Shown here piece by piece: positions 1 through 7,445 of a stretch of 11,767 bases of DNA (its first letter is position 1; the number at the start of each line of letters is the position of its first letter). Below the pieces are notes generated by a model. It was not told the DNA's origin, made no database searches, and was given only the letters and a program-made list of their open reading frames with translations. A program made the translations under genes and the position numbers. The DNA lies in the NCBI GenBank assembly GCA_028821035.1, contig JAPPHP010000028.1, positions 1 through 11,767 on the forward strand, written 5' to 3'. This stretch comes from Gammaproteobacteria bacterium. Its GTDB lineage: Bacteria; Pseudomonadota; Gammaproteobacteria; Pseudomonadales; Azotimanducaceae.

Positions 1-2
1 CG

Positions 3-419
3 CTCGGCGCGGCACTCGGCGCGGCGCGCCGCCACCTGGCCGGCGCCCTCACCTGCGTCTTAGGCTGCGGAGGCGACCGCGACCGCGGCAAGCGCCCCCT
101 GATGGCGGCCGCGGCGGAGGCCGGAGCGGATGCCGTCGTGCTGACCTCCGACAATCCGCGGGGCGAAGACCCGAACGCCATCGTCGCGGACACCCTCGCC
201 GGGTTCGACCGGCCGGCCAACGTGACCGTCGAGGTCGATCGCGCGCGGGCCGTACGGCGCGCTATCGAGGACAGCGGCACGGGCGACGTCGTGCTCATCG
301 CCGGCAAGGGCCACGAGGACTACCAGGAGGTGGCCGGCCGCCGCGTCCCCTACAGCGACGTCGAGGCGGCACGGAAAGCCCTGGCGGACCGTCCGGGTGC
401 CCCCGGGGGAACGGCCTGA
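3..419 (+). CDS. murE: UDP-MurNAc-L-Ala-D-Glu:meso-DAP ligase MurE, C-terminal part (5' truncated by window edge)
   Basis: This is the last 138 codons of a Mur ligase, open from the left edge and ending in TGA at 417-419. MurE is cytoplasmic and uses ATP to add the third residue of the peptidoglycan stem peptide. The visible part is its C-terminal domain: the GCGGDRDRGKRP segment near the start, DNPRGEDP at 150-173, and AGKGHEDYQ at about 300-326. In this family DNPR followed by an acidic residue and DP marks enzymes that add meso-diaminopimelate; lysine-adding enzymes differ here, so a meso-DAP wall is predicted. The stop overlaps the mraY start by 1 nt (TGATG). In most Gammaproteobacteria murF lies between these two genes; here it does not. 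The N-terminal and ATP-binding domains are outside the window, so a fusion to another Mur domain upstream cannot be excluded. Confidence 0.95.
   Translation, partial: LGAALGAARRHLAGALTCVLGCGGDRDRGKRPLMAAAAEAGADAVVLTSDNPRGEDPNAIVADTLAGFDRPANVTVEVDRARAVRRAIEDSGTGDVVLIAGKGHEDYQEVAGRRVPYSDVEAARKALADRPGAPGGTA
405..410 (+). promoter_or_regulatory. Ribosome binding site for mraY
   Basis: The purine run GGGGGA lies inside the last codons of murE, 8 nt before the ATG at 419. It supports this start and shows that mraY can be translated on its own as well as by coupling to murE. Confidence 0.55.
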
Positions 420-1501
420 TGCTGCTCTGGCTGACCGAGTACCTGTCCGAGCACGTCAGCGGGTTCGGCGTGTTCGGTTACCTCACCTTCCGGACGATGG
501 TGAGCGCCCTGACGGCGCTCGCGATGTCCCTGGTCATCGGGCCGATCATGATCCGCAAGCTGTCCTACTACCAGATCGGGCAGCCCGTGCGGGACGACGG
601 CCCGGAAACCCATCTCGCCAAGTCCGGCACCCCCACGATGGGGGGCGCCATGATCCTGGTCACCATCGCCGTCACCACGCTGCTCTGGGGCGAGCTCGAG
701 AACCGGTACGTCTGGATGGCCCTCGCCGTGACCCTGGCGTTCGGCGTCATCGGCTGGTACGACGACTACCTCAAGGTCTCCGCGCGGGACTCCCGCGGCC
801 TCGCGGCGCGCTGGAAGTTCCTGTGGCAGTCCCTTGCCGGGCTCACCGCAGCCGTCGTGCTGTACCAGGGCGCCACGACCCCGGCGGAGACCAGTCTCTT
901 CGTCCCGTTCTTCAAGGAAGTCGCGGTCCCCCTCGGCGTCGGGTCCGTGGTCCTCACCTGGCTCATGATCGTCGGCATGAGCAACGCCGTGAACCTGACG
1001 GACGGACTCGACGGCCTCGCCATCCTCCCGACCGTCATGGTGAGCGCGGCACTCGGCTTCATCGCCTACCTGGTCGGTCACATCGAGTTCGCCAACTACC
1101 TGCAGATCCCGTACGTGGCGGGATCGGGCGAACTCGCGATCTTCTGCGGGGCCATGATCGGCGCGGGCCTCGGCTTCCTGTGGTTCAACGCGTACCCGGC
1201 CCAGGTGATCATGGGCGACGTCGGCGCGCTCGCCCTCGGCGCGGCGCTCGGCCTGGTCGCCTCGATCATCCGCCACGAGGTCGTGCTGCTCATCATGGGC
1301 GGCCTGTTCGTCCTGGAGATCGCATCGGTGATCCTGCAGGTCGCCAGTTTCAAGGCGACGGGCCGCCGCATGTTCCGCATGGCGCCCATCCACCACCACT
1401 TCGAACTGAAGGGCTGGCCGGAGCCCCGCGTGATCGTGCGGTTCTGGATCATCACGCTGATCCTCGTCATCGTCGGCCTGTCGACGCTCAAGCTCCGATG
1501 A
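419..1501 (+). CDS. mraY: Phospho-MurNAc-pentapeptide translocase MraY
   Basis: Integral membrane enzyme that transfers phospho-MurNAc-pentapeptide from UDP to undecaprenyl phosphate, making lipid I on the inner face of the cytoplasmic membrane. The protein has 360 residues, the same as E. coli MraY, and is largely hydrophobic with about ten membrane segments. Family signatures are all present: KSGTPTMGG, the Asp pair in WYDDYLK (D115, D116), NAVNLTDGLDGLA, MGDVGALALG with D267, and the HHH loop (PIHHHFELKGW) near the C-terminus. D115, D116 and D267 match the E. coli positions of the metal/catalytic aspartates. The ATG overlaps the murE stop by 1 nt, and the TGA overlaps the murD start in ATGA. 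Nothing suggests loss of function. Confidence 0.98.
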   Translation: MLLWLTEYLSEHVSGFGVFGYLTFRTMVSALTALAMSLVIGPIMIRKLSYYQIGQPVRDDGPETHLAKSGTPTMGGAMILVTIAVTTLLWGELENRYVWMALAVTLAFGVIGWYDDYLKVSARDSRGLAARWKFLWQSLAGLTAAVVLYQGATTPAETSLFVPFFKEVAVPLGVGSVVLTWLMIVGMSNAVNLTDGLDGLAILPTVMVSAALGFIAYLVGHIEFANYLQIPYVAGSGELAIFCGAMIGAGLGFLWFNAYPAQVIMGDVGALALGAALGLVASIIRHEVVLLIMGGLFVLEIASVILQVASFKATGRRMFRMAPIHHHFELKGWPEPRVIVRFWIITLILVIVGLSTLKLR

Positions 1502-2808
1502 ACGGACCACGCACCCTCGTCTTCGGCCTCGGCATCACGGGACGCTCCTGCGTCGAGTTCCTGCAGGGCCGGTGCCCGGTGACGGCCTGCGACACGCGCG
1601 CAGATCCACCGTTCGCCGATATCGGCCCGGTCACGAGCGGCGCCGTTCCCCTCGTCCGTCCGGACGCGGTCGACTACCGAGACTTCGACCGCGTCGTCGC
1701 GAGCCCCGGCGTCGCCCTGACGCATCCGTTCCTGCTCCGGGCCCTGGGGGCAGGGCTCGAGATCCTGGGCGACATCGACCTGTTCCTCGCCGCGGCGCGG
1801 GCGCCGGTCACGGCCATCACCGGCACGAACGGCAAGAGCACCGTCACGTCCCTGGTGGGCCTGCTGCTCGATGCCGGGGGCGGCGCCACGCGTACCGGGG
1901 GCAACCTCGGCGTACCGGCCCTCGACCTGCTCGACGACGAGGCGGAGCACTACGTGCTGGAGCTGTCGAGCTTCCAGCTCGAACGGCTGCACCGGGGCGG
2001 ATTCACGGTCGCCTCCGTCCTGAACGTCAGCAACGACCACCTCGACCGCTACGCGTCCTACGACGCGTACGTGCGGGCGAAACGACGGATCTACCACGGC
2101 TGCGGCGCCGCCGTCCACGATGCCGACGATCCGGATACCCGTCCGCGTGACGACCTGCCCGGAATCGTGCTCAACGCGGACCCCCGGTGGCGGCTCGCGG
2201 AGGACGAGATCCTCCTGGACGGCACGCCCCACCCGATGGCGGCCTTTCACCTGGCCGGACGCCACAATGCGCGCAACCTCCTGGCCGGCGCCGCGATCGC
2301 GCACCTCGCCGGCGCGGACCTCGCGCGCTCGAGGGACGTGCTCCACGGTTTCCGGGGCCTGCCCCACCGCTGCGCACCCGTCGGCCGCATCGGCGCCGTG
2401 CGTTTCATCGACGACTCCAAGGCCACCAACGTCAGCGCCTGCGCCGCAGCCCTGGCCGGCTTCGGCGCCGCTCCCGGCGGGCCGGGCCGACGGGTCGTGC
2501 TGATCGCCGGGGGAGACGGCAAGGGCGCCTCCTTCGAACCGCTCAAGGGGCCCGCCGCCGCATACGTGCGTCACGCGGTGCTGCTCGGCAAGGACGCCGA
2601 CCGCCTGGAACGCACGTTGTCCGGCGTCGTGCCCACCAGCCGCGCCAGCGACATGGACGAGGCGGTCGTCCGGGCCCACCGGCGGGCCCGCGACGGGGAC
2701 GTGGTGCTGCTCTCCCCAGCCTGCGCGAGCCTCGACATGTTCGAGAACTACGAGGCCCGGGGCGCCGCGTTCGCGGCGGCCGTCGCCAGATGCGGGGGCG
2801 CACCGTGA
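1498..2808 (+). CDS. murD: UDP-MurNAc-L-Ala:D-glutamate ligase MurD
   Basis: Cytoplasmic ATP-dependent ligase that adds D-glutamate to UDP-MurNAc-L-Ala. It has 436 residues, against about 438 in E. coli. In order: an N-terminal Rossmann-like domain with GLGITGRSC, the P-loop GTNGKST at residues 109-115, GGNLGVPALDLL, LELSSFQLE, NDHLDRY, AGRHNARN, FIDDSKATN, AGGDGKGASF, and the C-terminal LLSPACASLDMFENYEARG typical of MurD. The start chosen is the ATG in the ATGA overlap with the mraY stop. No Shine-Dalgarno sequence precedes it, so translation probably depends on coupling with mraY. The reading frame stays open far upstream inside mraY, but that is a shadow frame: MurD homology begins at this ATG. 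The stop overlaps the ftsW start. Confidence 0.98.
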   Translation: MNGPRTLVFGLGITGRSCVEFLQGRCPVTACDTRADPPFADIGPVTSGAVPLVRPDAVDYRDFDRVVASPGVALTHPFLLRALGAGLEILGDIDLFLAAARAPVTAITGTNGKSTVTSLVGLLLDAGGGATRTGGNLGVPALDLLDDEAEHYVLELSSFQLERLHRGGFTVASVLNVSNDHLDRYASYDAYVRAKRRIYHGCGAAVHDADDPDTRPRDDLPGIVLNADPRWRLAEDEILLDGTPHPMAAFHLAGRHNARNLLAGAAIAHLAGADLARSRDVLHGFRGLPHRCAPVGRIGAVRFIDDSKATNVSACAAALAGFGAAPGGPGRRVVLIAGGDGKGASFEPLKGPAAAYVRHAVLLGKDADRLERTLSGVVPTSRASDMDEAVVRAHRRARDGDVVLLSPACASLDMFENYEARGAAFAAAVARCGGAP

Positions 2809-3890
2809 CGGACCGGCACGACATGGCCCTGCTCCTGACGTGGTTCTGCCTGCTCGCGACCGGGGTCGTCATGGTGGCTTCCGCCTCGAGTGCGCTGTCG
2901 GCCAGTTCCTTCCTGCACCTGGCCAGACACGGCGTGTACGTGCTCGGGGCCATGGCGGCATTCGCCCTCGTCCTGTCCGTCCCGCTGCGTTTCTGGGAAG
3001 CGTCCCACCGCTGGGCCATCTTCGGGGCGATCGCGCTGTGCGCCCTCGTGCTCGTCCCGGGCATCGGGCACCAGGTCAAGGGGGCGCAACGCTGGATCGA
3101 CCTCGGCGGCTTCACGGTGCAGCCATCCGAGGTCGCCAAGTTCCTGGTGACCGTGTACCTGGCGGGGCACCTGGCGCGCGTGGGCCCGTCGATACGCGAC
3201 GCCGGCCCGTTGCTGCGGCCGCTGTGGTGGATCGGCGTCGTGGTCCTGCTCGTGCTGATCGAGCCGGACTTCGGGACGGCGGTCGTGCTCGCCCTGCTGG
3301 CCGGCGGGCTGCTCTTCCTCGCCGGCGCCCGGCTCCGCCACTTCGCCGCGGTCGCGGTCGCGGCGGCCGTCGCCTTCGCGGCACTCGCCCTCCTCGAGCC
3401 CTATCGCGCGGAACGGCTCGTGTCCTTTCTCGACCCGTGGTCCCGGGCTTTCGGCAGCGGCTACCAGTTGACCCAGGCCCTGATCGCGTTCGGACGCGCC
3501 GAGTGGTTCGGGCTGGGTCTCGGCGAAGGGACCCAGAAGCTCCTCTACCTGCCCGACGCCCACAACGACTTCATCTTCGCGGTGGTCGCGGAGGAACTCG
3601 GCATCGTCGGCGCGGCCGGACTGATCGCGGCGTTCGCTTTCCTCGTGCTGCGGCTGTTCTCCATCGCCGGCCGGGCGGCCCGGGAAGACCGCCCTTTCGC
3701 CGCCTACGTCGCCTACGGGGTGGCGCTCCTCTTCGCCATCCAGGTGACCATCAACGTCGGGGTCAACACTGGCGCCCTGCCGACCAAGGGGCTGACGCTG
3801 CCGTTGATTAGCTACGGCGGCAACAGCCTGGTCGTCTTCTCCGCGCTGACCGCGCTCGCACTGCGCGCGCACTTCGAGGCGCGGCGATGA
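2805..3890 (+). CDS. ftsW: Septal peptidoglycan glycosyltransferase FtsW (SEDS family)
   Basis: Polytopic membrane protein that polymerises lipid II at the division site with its partner class B PBP (FtsI). The product has 361 residues, shorter than E. coli FtsW (about 414), mainly because only a handful of residues precede the first membrane segment (LLLTWFCLLATGVVMVAS). Hallmarks: GAQRWIDLGGFTVQPSE, IEPDFGTAVVL, FGSGYQLTQALIAFGR, DAHNDFIFAVVAEELG with the catalytic-type Asp at residue 255, and PTKGLTLPLISYGGNS near the end. I chose GTG 2805, which forms a GTGA overlap with the murD stop and has a GGGGG tract (2794-2798) just upstream. ATG 2790 would add five residues; ATG 2823 is also possible. 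The gene runs directly into murC (ATGA overlap), where murG usually follows. RodA is the main alternative for a SEDS protein, but the sequence and context favour FtsW. Confidence 0.95.
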   Translation: MTDRHDMALLLTWFCLLATGVVMVASASSALSASSFLHLARHGVYVLGAMAAFALVLSVPLRFWEASHRWAIFGAIALCALVLVPGIGHQVKGAQRWIDLGGFTVQPSEVAKFLVTVYLAGHLARVGPSIRDAGPLLRPLWWIGVVVLLVLIEPDFGTAVVLALLAGGLLFLAGARLRHFAAVAVAAAVAFAALALLEPYRAERLVSFLDPWSRAFGSGYQLTQALIAFGRAEWFGLGLGEGTQKLLYLPDAHNDFIFAVVAEELGIVGAAGLIAAFAFLVLRLFSIAGRAAREDRPFAAYVAYGVALLFAIQVTINVGVNTGALPTKGLTLPLISYGGNSLVVFSALTALALRAHFEARR

Positions 3891-5320
3891 CGGCCACGGA
3901 GCGCCCGGTCGGGCGGATCGCCGACGGACTGCCGGGCATGCGCCGCGTGAACACCGTGCACTTCGTCGGCATCGGCGGCGCGGGCATGTGCGGCATCGCC
4001 GAGGTGCTCGTCAACCTCGGCTACACGGTCACCGGGTCCGACATCGCCCGCTCCCCGGCCACCGAAAGGCTCTCGGCGCTCGGCGTACCCGTGGACCTCG
4101 GACACGGCGGCGGGCGGGCGGCGGCAGCGGACGTGGTCGTGACGTCGAGCGCCATTGCCCCGGAGAACGCCGAGGTCCGCCTCGCGCAAGCGCACCGCGT
4201 GCCCGTCGTGCCCCGCGCCGAGATGCTCGGCGAGCTGATGCGGCACCGCCACGGCATCGCGGTCGCCGGAACGCACGGGAAGACCACGACCACGAGCCTG
4301 ATCACCGCCGTCCTCCAGGCGGCCGGCCGCGACCCCACGTTCGTGATCGGGGGGCTCCTCTCGAGCGAAGGGCGCGGCGCCGCCCTCGGCGCGGGCCCCT
4401 ACCTCGTGGCGGAAGCGGACGAAAGCGACGCCTCGTTCCTCTATCTCCAGCCCATGGTCGCCGTCGTGACCAACATCGACCGCGACCACATGGCGACGTA
4501 CGGGCATGACTTCGAGCGGCTGAAGGCCGCGTTCGTGGACTTCGTGCACCGCCTCCCCTTCTACGGGGTCGCCGTGCTCTGCCTGGACGATCCGCACGTC
4601 GAGGGAAGCGTCGGCGAACTCGCGCGACCCGTGCTCACCTACGGGGTCCATCCGAACGCGGACTTCCGGGCGGTCGACGTGAATGCGAGCGGCCCGTGCT
4701 GGTCGTTCACCGCCATCCGCCGCGGCCACTCCGACCTGTCCGTGCGCCTGCCGCTGCCCGGCATGCACAATGTCAAGAACGCCCTCGCGGCGATCGCCGT
4801 CGCCACCGACGACGGCATCGCGGACGAGCACATCGTGGGCGCGCTCGGCCGTTTCTCCGGGGTCGACAGGCGCTTCCAGGTCACCGAGGGCTCCGTCGCC
4901 GACGCCGCCGTGACCCTGGTGGACGACTACGGCCACCACCCGACCGAGGTCCGGGCGGTGATCGAGACGGCGCGCCGAGTCTGGCCCGACCGGCGCCTCG
5001 TGATGGTCTACCAGCCGCATCGGTACTCGCGTACGCGCGACCTGTACGACGACTTCGTCGCCGTGCTCCCCGGGGTGGACCTGCTCATCGTCGTCGACGT
5101 GTACGCCGCCGGCGAGGAGCCGCTGCCGGGCGCCGACGGGCGCGCGCTCTGCCAGGGCATCCGCCAGCTAGGCGCGTTGAATCCGATCTTCGCCGAGTCC
5201 CCGGACGCCGCCTGCGAGGTGTTGCCGTCCGTGCTTCGGGACGGCGATGTCCTCGTCGTGCAGGGCGCCGGTAACGTGAACCAGGTCTCCGCGCGAGTGC
5301 GGGGAGGCGCCGGTGGGTAA
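3887..5320 (+). CDS. murC: UDP-MurNAc:L-alanine ligase MurC
   Basis: Cytoplasmic ligase that adds L-alanine to UDP-MurNAc, the first amino acid of the stem peptide. Its 477 residues fit the family (E. coli 491). Seen in order: a Rossmann motif (FVGIGGAGMCGIAEVL), the P-loop AGTHGKTTTT with Lys132, AEADESDASFL, TNIDRDHMATYG, LPGMHNVKNALAA, FSGVDRRFQ, DDYGHHPTEV and YQPHRYSRTRDL. GIGGAGM plus GTHGKTTTT and the DDYGHHP/QPHRYSR region separate MurC from the other Mur ligases. The ATG overlaps the ftsW stop (ATGA) and the TAA lies 8 nt inside ftsQ. In many gammaproteobacteria murG precedes this gene and murB/ddlB follow it; neither is here, and there is no MurB domain fused to the C-terminus. Confidence 0.98.
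   Translation: MTATERPVGRIADGLPGMRRVNTVHFVGIGGAGMCGIAEVLVNLGYTVTGSDIARSPATERLSALGVPVDLGHGGGRAAAADVVVTSSAIAPENAEVRLAQAHRVPVVPRAEMLGELMRHRHGIAVAGTHGKTTTTSLITAVLQAAGRDPTFVIGGLLSSEGRGAALGAGPYLVAEADESDASFLYLQPMVAVVTNIDRDHMATYGHDFERLKAAFVDFVHRLPFYGVAVLCLDDPHVEGSVGELARPVLTYGVHPNADFRAVDVNASGPCWSFTAIRRGHSDLSVRLPLPGMHNVKNALAAIAVATDDGIADEHIVGALGRFSGVDRRFQVTEGSVADAAVTLVDDYGHHPTEVRAVIETARRVWPDRRLVMVYQPHRYSRTRDLYDDFVAVLPGVDLLIVVDVYAAGEEPLPGADGRALCQGIRQLGALNPIFAESPDAACEVLPSVLRDGDVLVVQGAGNVNQVSARVRGGAGG
5303..5307 (+). promoter_or_regulatory. Ribosome binding site for ftsQ
   Basis: GGAGG, within a GGGGAGG run, lies inside the last murC codons, 5 nt before GTG 5313. It decides the GTG start of ftsQ over any downstream start. 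Confidence 0.65.
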
Positions 5321-6125
5321 GCCAACGCCCTCGACGCGGCGACGTGCCGGGACCACGCGCCGGCGGTCCCGCAACCGGCGCCGGCGAACGACCCCGGGGA
5401 CGACGTGGAAACCCGCCCTGCTCGTCACGCTGCTCGTCGTGGCGGCGTTCTTCCTGGCCGGCCTGACCTGGCGGGTGCTGCATGCCCCCGTGGAGGCCGT
5501 CCGCATCGCCGGCGACCTCACCCGGATCGAGCACGAGGAAGTGCGCACAGCGGTCGTCGCGGCGCTGCAGTCGGCGATGACAAGCGTCTCCGACATCGCC
5601 GACGCCATCGAGGACCTCGACTGGGCCCGGGACGCCAGCGTCCGGCGCGTGTGGCCGCAGACCCTGCAGGTCTGGGTCGAACGCGCCGCCATCACGGCCC
5701 GGTGGGGCGAGGATCGCTACCTCACCACGGGCGGCGACGTCGTCGCGGCGCCCGAGCCGCCCCTCGAGGCGCTGCCCAACCTGTCGGGCACCCTGTCTTC
5801 CGGGCCCGAGACGATGCGCGTCTACGAAATGCTGAGCGACCGTCTCGCCGCGCACGGCATCGGGCTGACGAGCCTCGAAGAGACCGCCCTCGGCGGCTGG
5901 CGGCTGACCCTGGACACCGGTGCGATCGTGCTGCTCGGGGCCGAGGACCTCGCCGGTCGTATCGACCGCGTCCTGTTCGTCTACGAGGACGCCCTGCGCG
6001 ACCGCCCGCACGAAGTCGCGCGTCTCGATGCCCGGTACGGGAGCGGCGTCGCCGTGCGCTGGCGGCCAGAGGGAGAGCGTCCCGCGGGCGGCGCGGAGGC
6101 ATTGGCGAGGGTGGCGGGGAAATGA
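5313..6125 (+). CDS. ftsQ: Cell division protein FtsQ
   Basis: Bitopic inner membrane protein that joins FtsB and FtsL and recruits later divisome proteins. Length is 270 residues (E. coli 276). The cytoplasmic N-terminus (1-34) is very basic, with 11 Arg between residues 9 and 25. One membrane segment follows at about 35-53 (ALLVTLLVVAAFFLAG). A periplasmic POTRA domain lies at about 60-130 (VEAVRIAGDL through ASVRRVWPQTLQVWVE), then the FtsQ domain with ARWGED and the C-terminal VARLDARYGSGVAVRW, the usual end of the family. The GTG start is chosen for its GGAGG site and 8-nt overlap with murC; the stop overlaps ftsA in ATGA. ddlB, normally just upstream, is absent. Identification rests on the POTRA/FtsQ motifs and on the ftsQ-ftsA-ftsZ order. 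Confidence 0.95.
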   Translation: MGKPTPSTRRRAGTTRRRSRNRRRRTTPGTTWKPALLVTLLVVAAFFLAGLTWRVLHAPVEAVRIAGDLTRIEHEEVRTAVVAALQSAMTSVSDIADAIEDLDWARDASVRRVWPQTLQVWVERAAITARWGEDRYLTTGGDVVAAPEPPLEALPNLSGTLSSGPETMRVYEMLSDRLAAHGIGLTSLEETALGGWRLTLDTGAIVLLGAEDLAGRIDRVLFVYEDALRDRPHEVARLDARYGSGVAVRWRPEGERPAGGAEALARVAGK

Positions 6126-7348
6126 CACCGATGGAAGGCACGCCCAGGCGCGTCGTGGGCCTCGACATCGGCACCAGCAAGGTGGCCGCCATCGTCGGCG
6201 AGGTCGACGCCAACGGCGCCATCGAGGTCATCGGGATCGGTTCGCATCGCTCCCACGGGCTGCGCAAGGGCGTGGTCGTCAACATCGAGTCCACCGTGCA
6301 GGCCATCCAGCGCGCCACCGAGGAAGCGGAGCTGATGAGCGGCGTGCACATCGACTCCGTCTACGCCGGGATCGCCGGGAGTCACATCCGGGGGATGAAC
6401 TCGCACGGCATCGTGGCGATCCGCGACGACGAAGTGCACGCGCAGGATGTCGACCGGGTCATCGATGCGGCCCGCGCGGTGGCCATACCGGCCGACCAGA
6501 GAGTGCTGCACGTCCTGCCGCAGGAATACCTCATCGACCACCAGGAGGGCGTCAAGGAACCCCTCGGCATGTCCGGCGTCCGCCTTGAGGCCAAGGTCCA
6601 CCTGGTGACCTGCGCCGTCAACGCCGCCGAGAACGTCGTCAAGTGCATCGAACGCTGCGGCCTCACCGTCAACGACCTCATTCTCGAGCAGCTCGCGTCC
6701 AGCTACGCCGTGCTGACCGACGACGAACGGGACCTCGGCGTGTGCCTGGTGGACATCGGGGGAGGCACCACGGACATCGCCGTCTTCACCGGCGGGGGCA
6801 TTCGGCACACGGCCGCGATTCCCATCGCCGGCGACCAGGCGACCAGCGACATCGCCATGACCCTACCCACGCCGACCCGGCACGCCGAGGAGATCAAGAT
6901 CAAGTACGCGTGCGCCCTGAACCGGCTCGTGCACCCGGACGAGACGATCAACGTGCAGGGCATCGGCGACCGACCGCCGCGCACGCTGCCCCGCCAGGTC
7001 GTGGCCGAGGTCGTGGAAGCCCGCTACGAGGAGCTGTTCTCGCTGATCCGGCGCGAGCTTGAGCGCGGCGGATACGACGACGTCATCGCGTCCGGCATCG
7101 TGCTGACCGGTGGCTCGTCCCAGCTCGAGGGCGTGGTCGAACTGGCCGAGCGGGTGTTCGAGATGCCGGTGCACATCGGCACGCCGAGGAAGGTCACGGG
7201 GCTCGGGGACATCGTGAGCAATCCCATATACGCGACCGGCGTGGGACTGCTCCTGTACGGCAGGGAGGAGGAGAGCAGGGATCGGAACGAATCGAAGCCG
7301 GGAGGTCTGCTGACCCGCATCGGCCAATGGTTCCGGGAGAACGTCTAG
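6122..7348 (+). CDS. ftsA: Cell division protein FtsA (actin-like FtsZ membrane tether)
   Basis: Actin-fold ATPase that anchors FtsZ filaments to the inner membrane and passes the signal to septal synthesis. It has 408 residues (E. coli 420). Visible motifs: phosphate-1 loop GLDIGTSKVAAIVGEV near the N-terminus, the SHU/1C domain region (residues ~85-165) containing LHVLPQEYLID and GMSGVRLEAKVHL, the phosphate-2 motif VDIGGGTTDIAV starting at about residue 210, and the adenosine motif GIVLTGGSSQLEG. The last 15 residues (GGLLTRIGQWFRENV) form a short amphipathic helix, the expected membrane-targeting sequence. The ATG at 6122 overlaps the ftsQ stop (ATGA) and aligns well with E. coli FtsA; ATG 6131 is an alternative three codons later. 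It is the last gene of the overlapping run: a 110-nt spacer separates it from ftsZ. Confidence 0.97.
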   Translation: MTPMEGTPRRVVGLDIGTSKVAAIVGEVDANGAIEVIGIGSHRSHGLRKGVVVNIESTVQAIQRATEEAELMSGVHIDSVYAGIAGSHIRGMNSHGIVAIRDDEVHAQDVDRVIDAARAVAIPADQRVLHVLPQEYLIDHQEGVKEPLGMSGVRLEAKVHLVTCAVNAAENVVKCIERCGLTVNDLILEQLASSYAVLTDDERDLGVCLVDIGGGTTDIAVFTGGGIRHTAAIPIAGDQATSDIAMTLPTPTRHAEEIKIKYACALNRLVHPDETINVQGIGDRPPRTLPRQVVAEVVEARYEELFSLIRRELERGGYDDVIASGIVLTGGSSQLEGVVELAERVFEMPVHIGTPRKVTGLGDIVSNPIYATGVGLLLYGREEESRDRNESKPGGLLTRIGQWFRENV

Positions 7349-7390
7349 TTGCGAAACGCACGGATGGACGAACGCCGCCGCGAGCGACTG

Positions 7391-7433
7391 CGAGTTGCGC
7401 CAGCAACTCGAACGCTTCGCCGGAGGCGAAGCG
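7391..7433 (+). promoter_or_regulatory. Tandem hairpins in the ftsA-ftsZ spacer (putative RNA element)
   Basis: Two perfect inverted repeats sit 2 nt apart. Hairpin 1 is CGAGTTGC (7391-7398), loop GCCA, GCAACTCG (7403-7410): 8 bp. Hairpin 2 is CGCTTCGCC (7413-7421), loop GGA, GGCGAAGCG (7425-7433): 9 bp. The loop and 3' arm of hairpin 2 contain a decoy GGAGG (7422-7426). The pair ends 12 nt before the true ftsZ ribosome binding site. There is no T-run after either stem, so a classic Rho-independent terminator is unlikely. A role in mRNA processing, stability, partial attenuation, or insulating ftsZ translation from ftsA is inference. This is the only non-coding gap in the run of plus-strand genes from murE to ftsZ. 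Confidence 0.6.
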
Positions 7434-7445
7434 CCGACAGGCAAC

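Noticed and set aside
3..26. Tandem 12-nt direct repeat at the left edge (CTCGGCGCGGCA then CTCGGCGCGGCG)
   Set aside because: It lies in the murE reading frame and encodes Leu-Gly-Ala-Ala twice, ordinary low-complexity coding sequence in a GC-rich gene.
397..1497. Upstream extension of the murD frame through mraY (could look like an 803-residue protein)
   Set aside because: The extension translates to Arg/Pro-rich sequence with no homology, and MurD homology begins exactly at ATG 1498 in the ATGA overlap.
350..1510. Long minus-strand open frame (386 codons) opposite mraY
   Set aside because: Shadow frame in GC-rich DNA. Its product is low in hydrophobic residues and rich in Arg, Asp, Glu, Gly and His, with no family motif, while the plus strand clearly encodes MraY. 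The same holds for the minus-strand frames at 1096-2679, 2748-3872, 3812-5020, 5085-6128, 5981-6808, 7194-8135, 8962-10068, 9969-10892 and 10971-11729.
7391..7433. Rho-independent terminator between ftsA and ftsZ
   Set aside because: The stems are perfect, but neither is followed by a T-run, and a full stop here would cut ftsZ off from the operon. Kept as an RNA element of unknown role.
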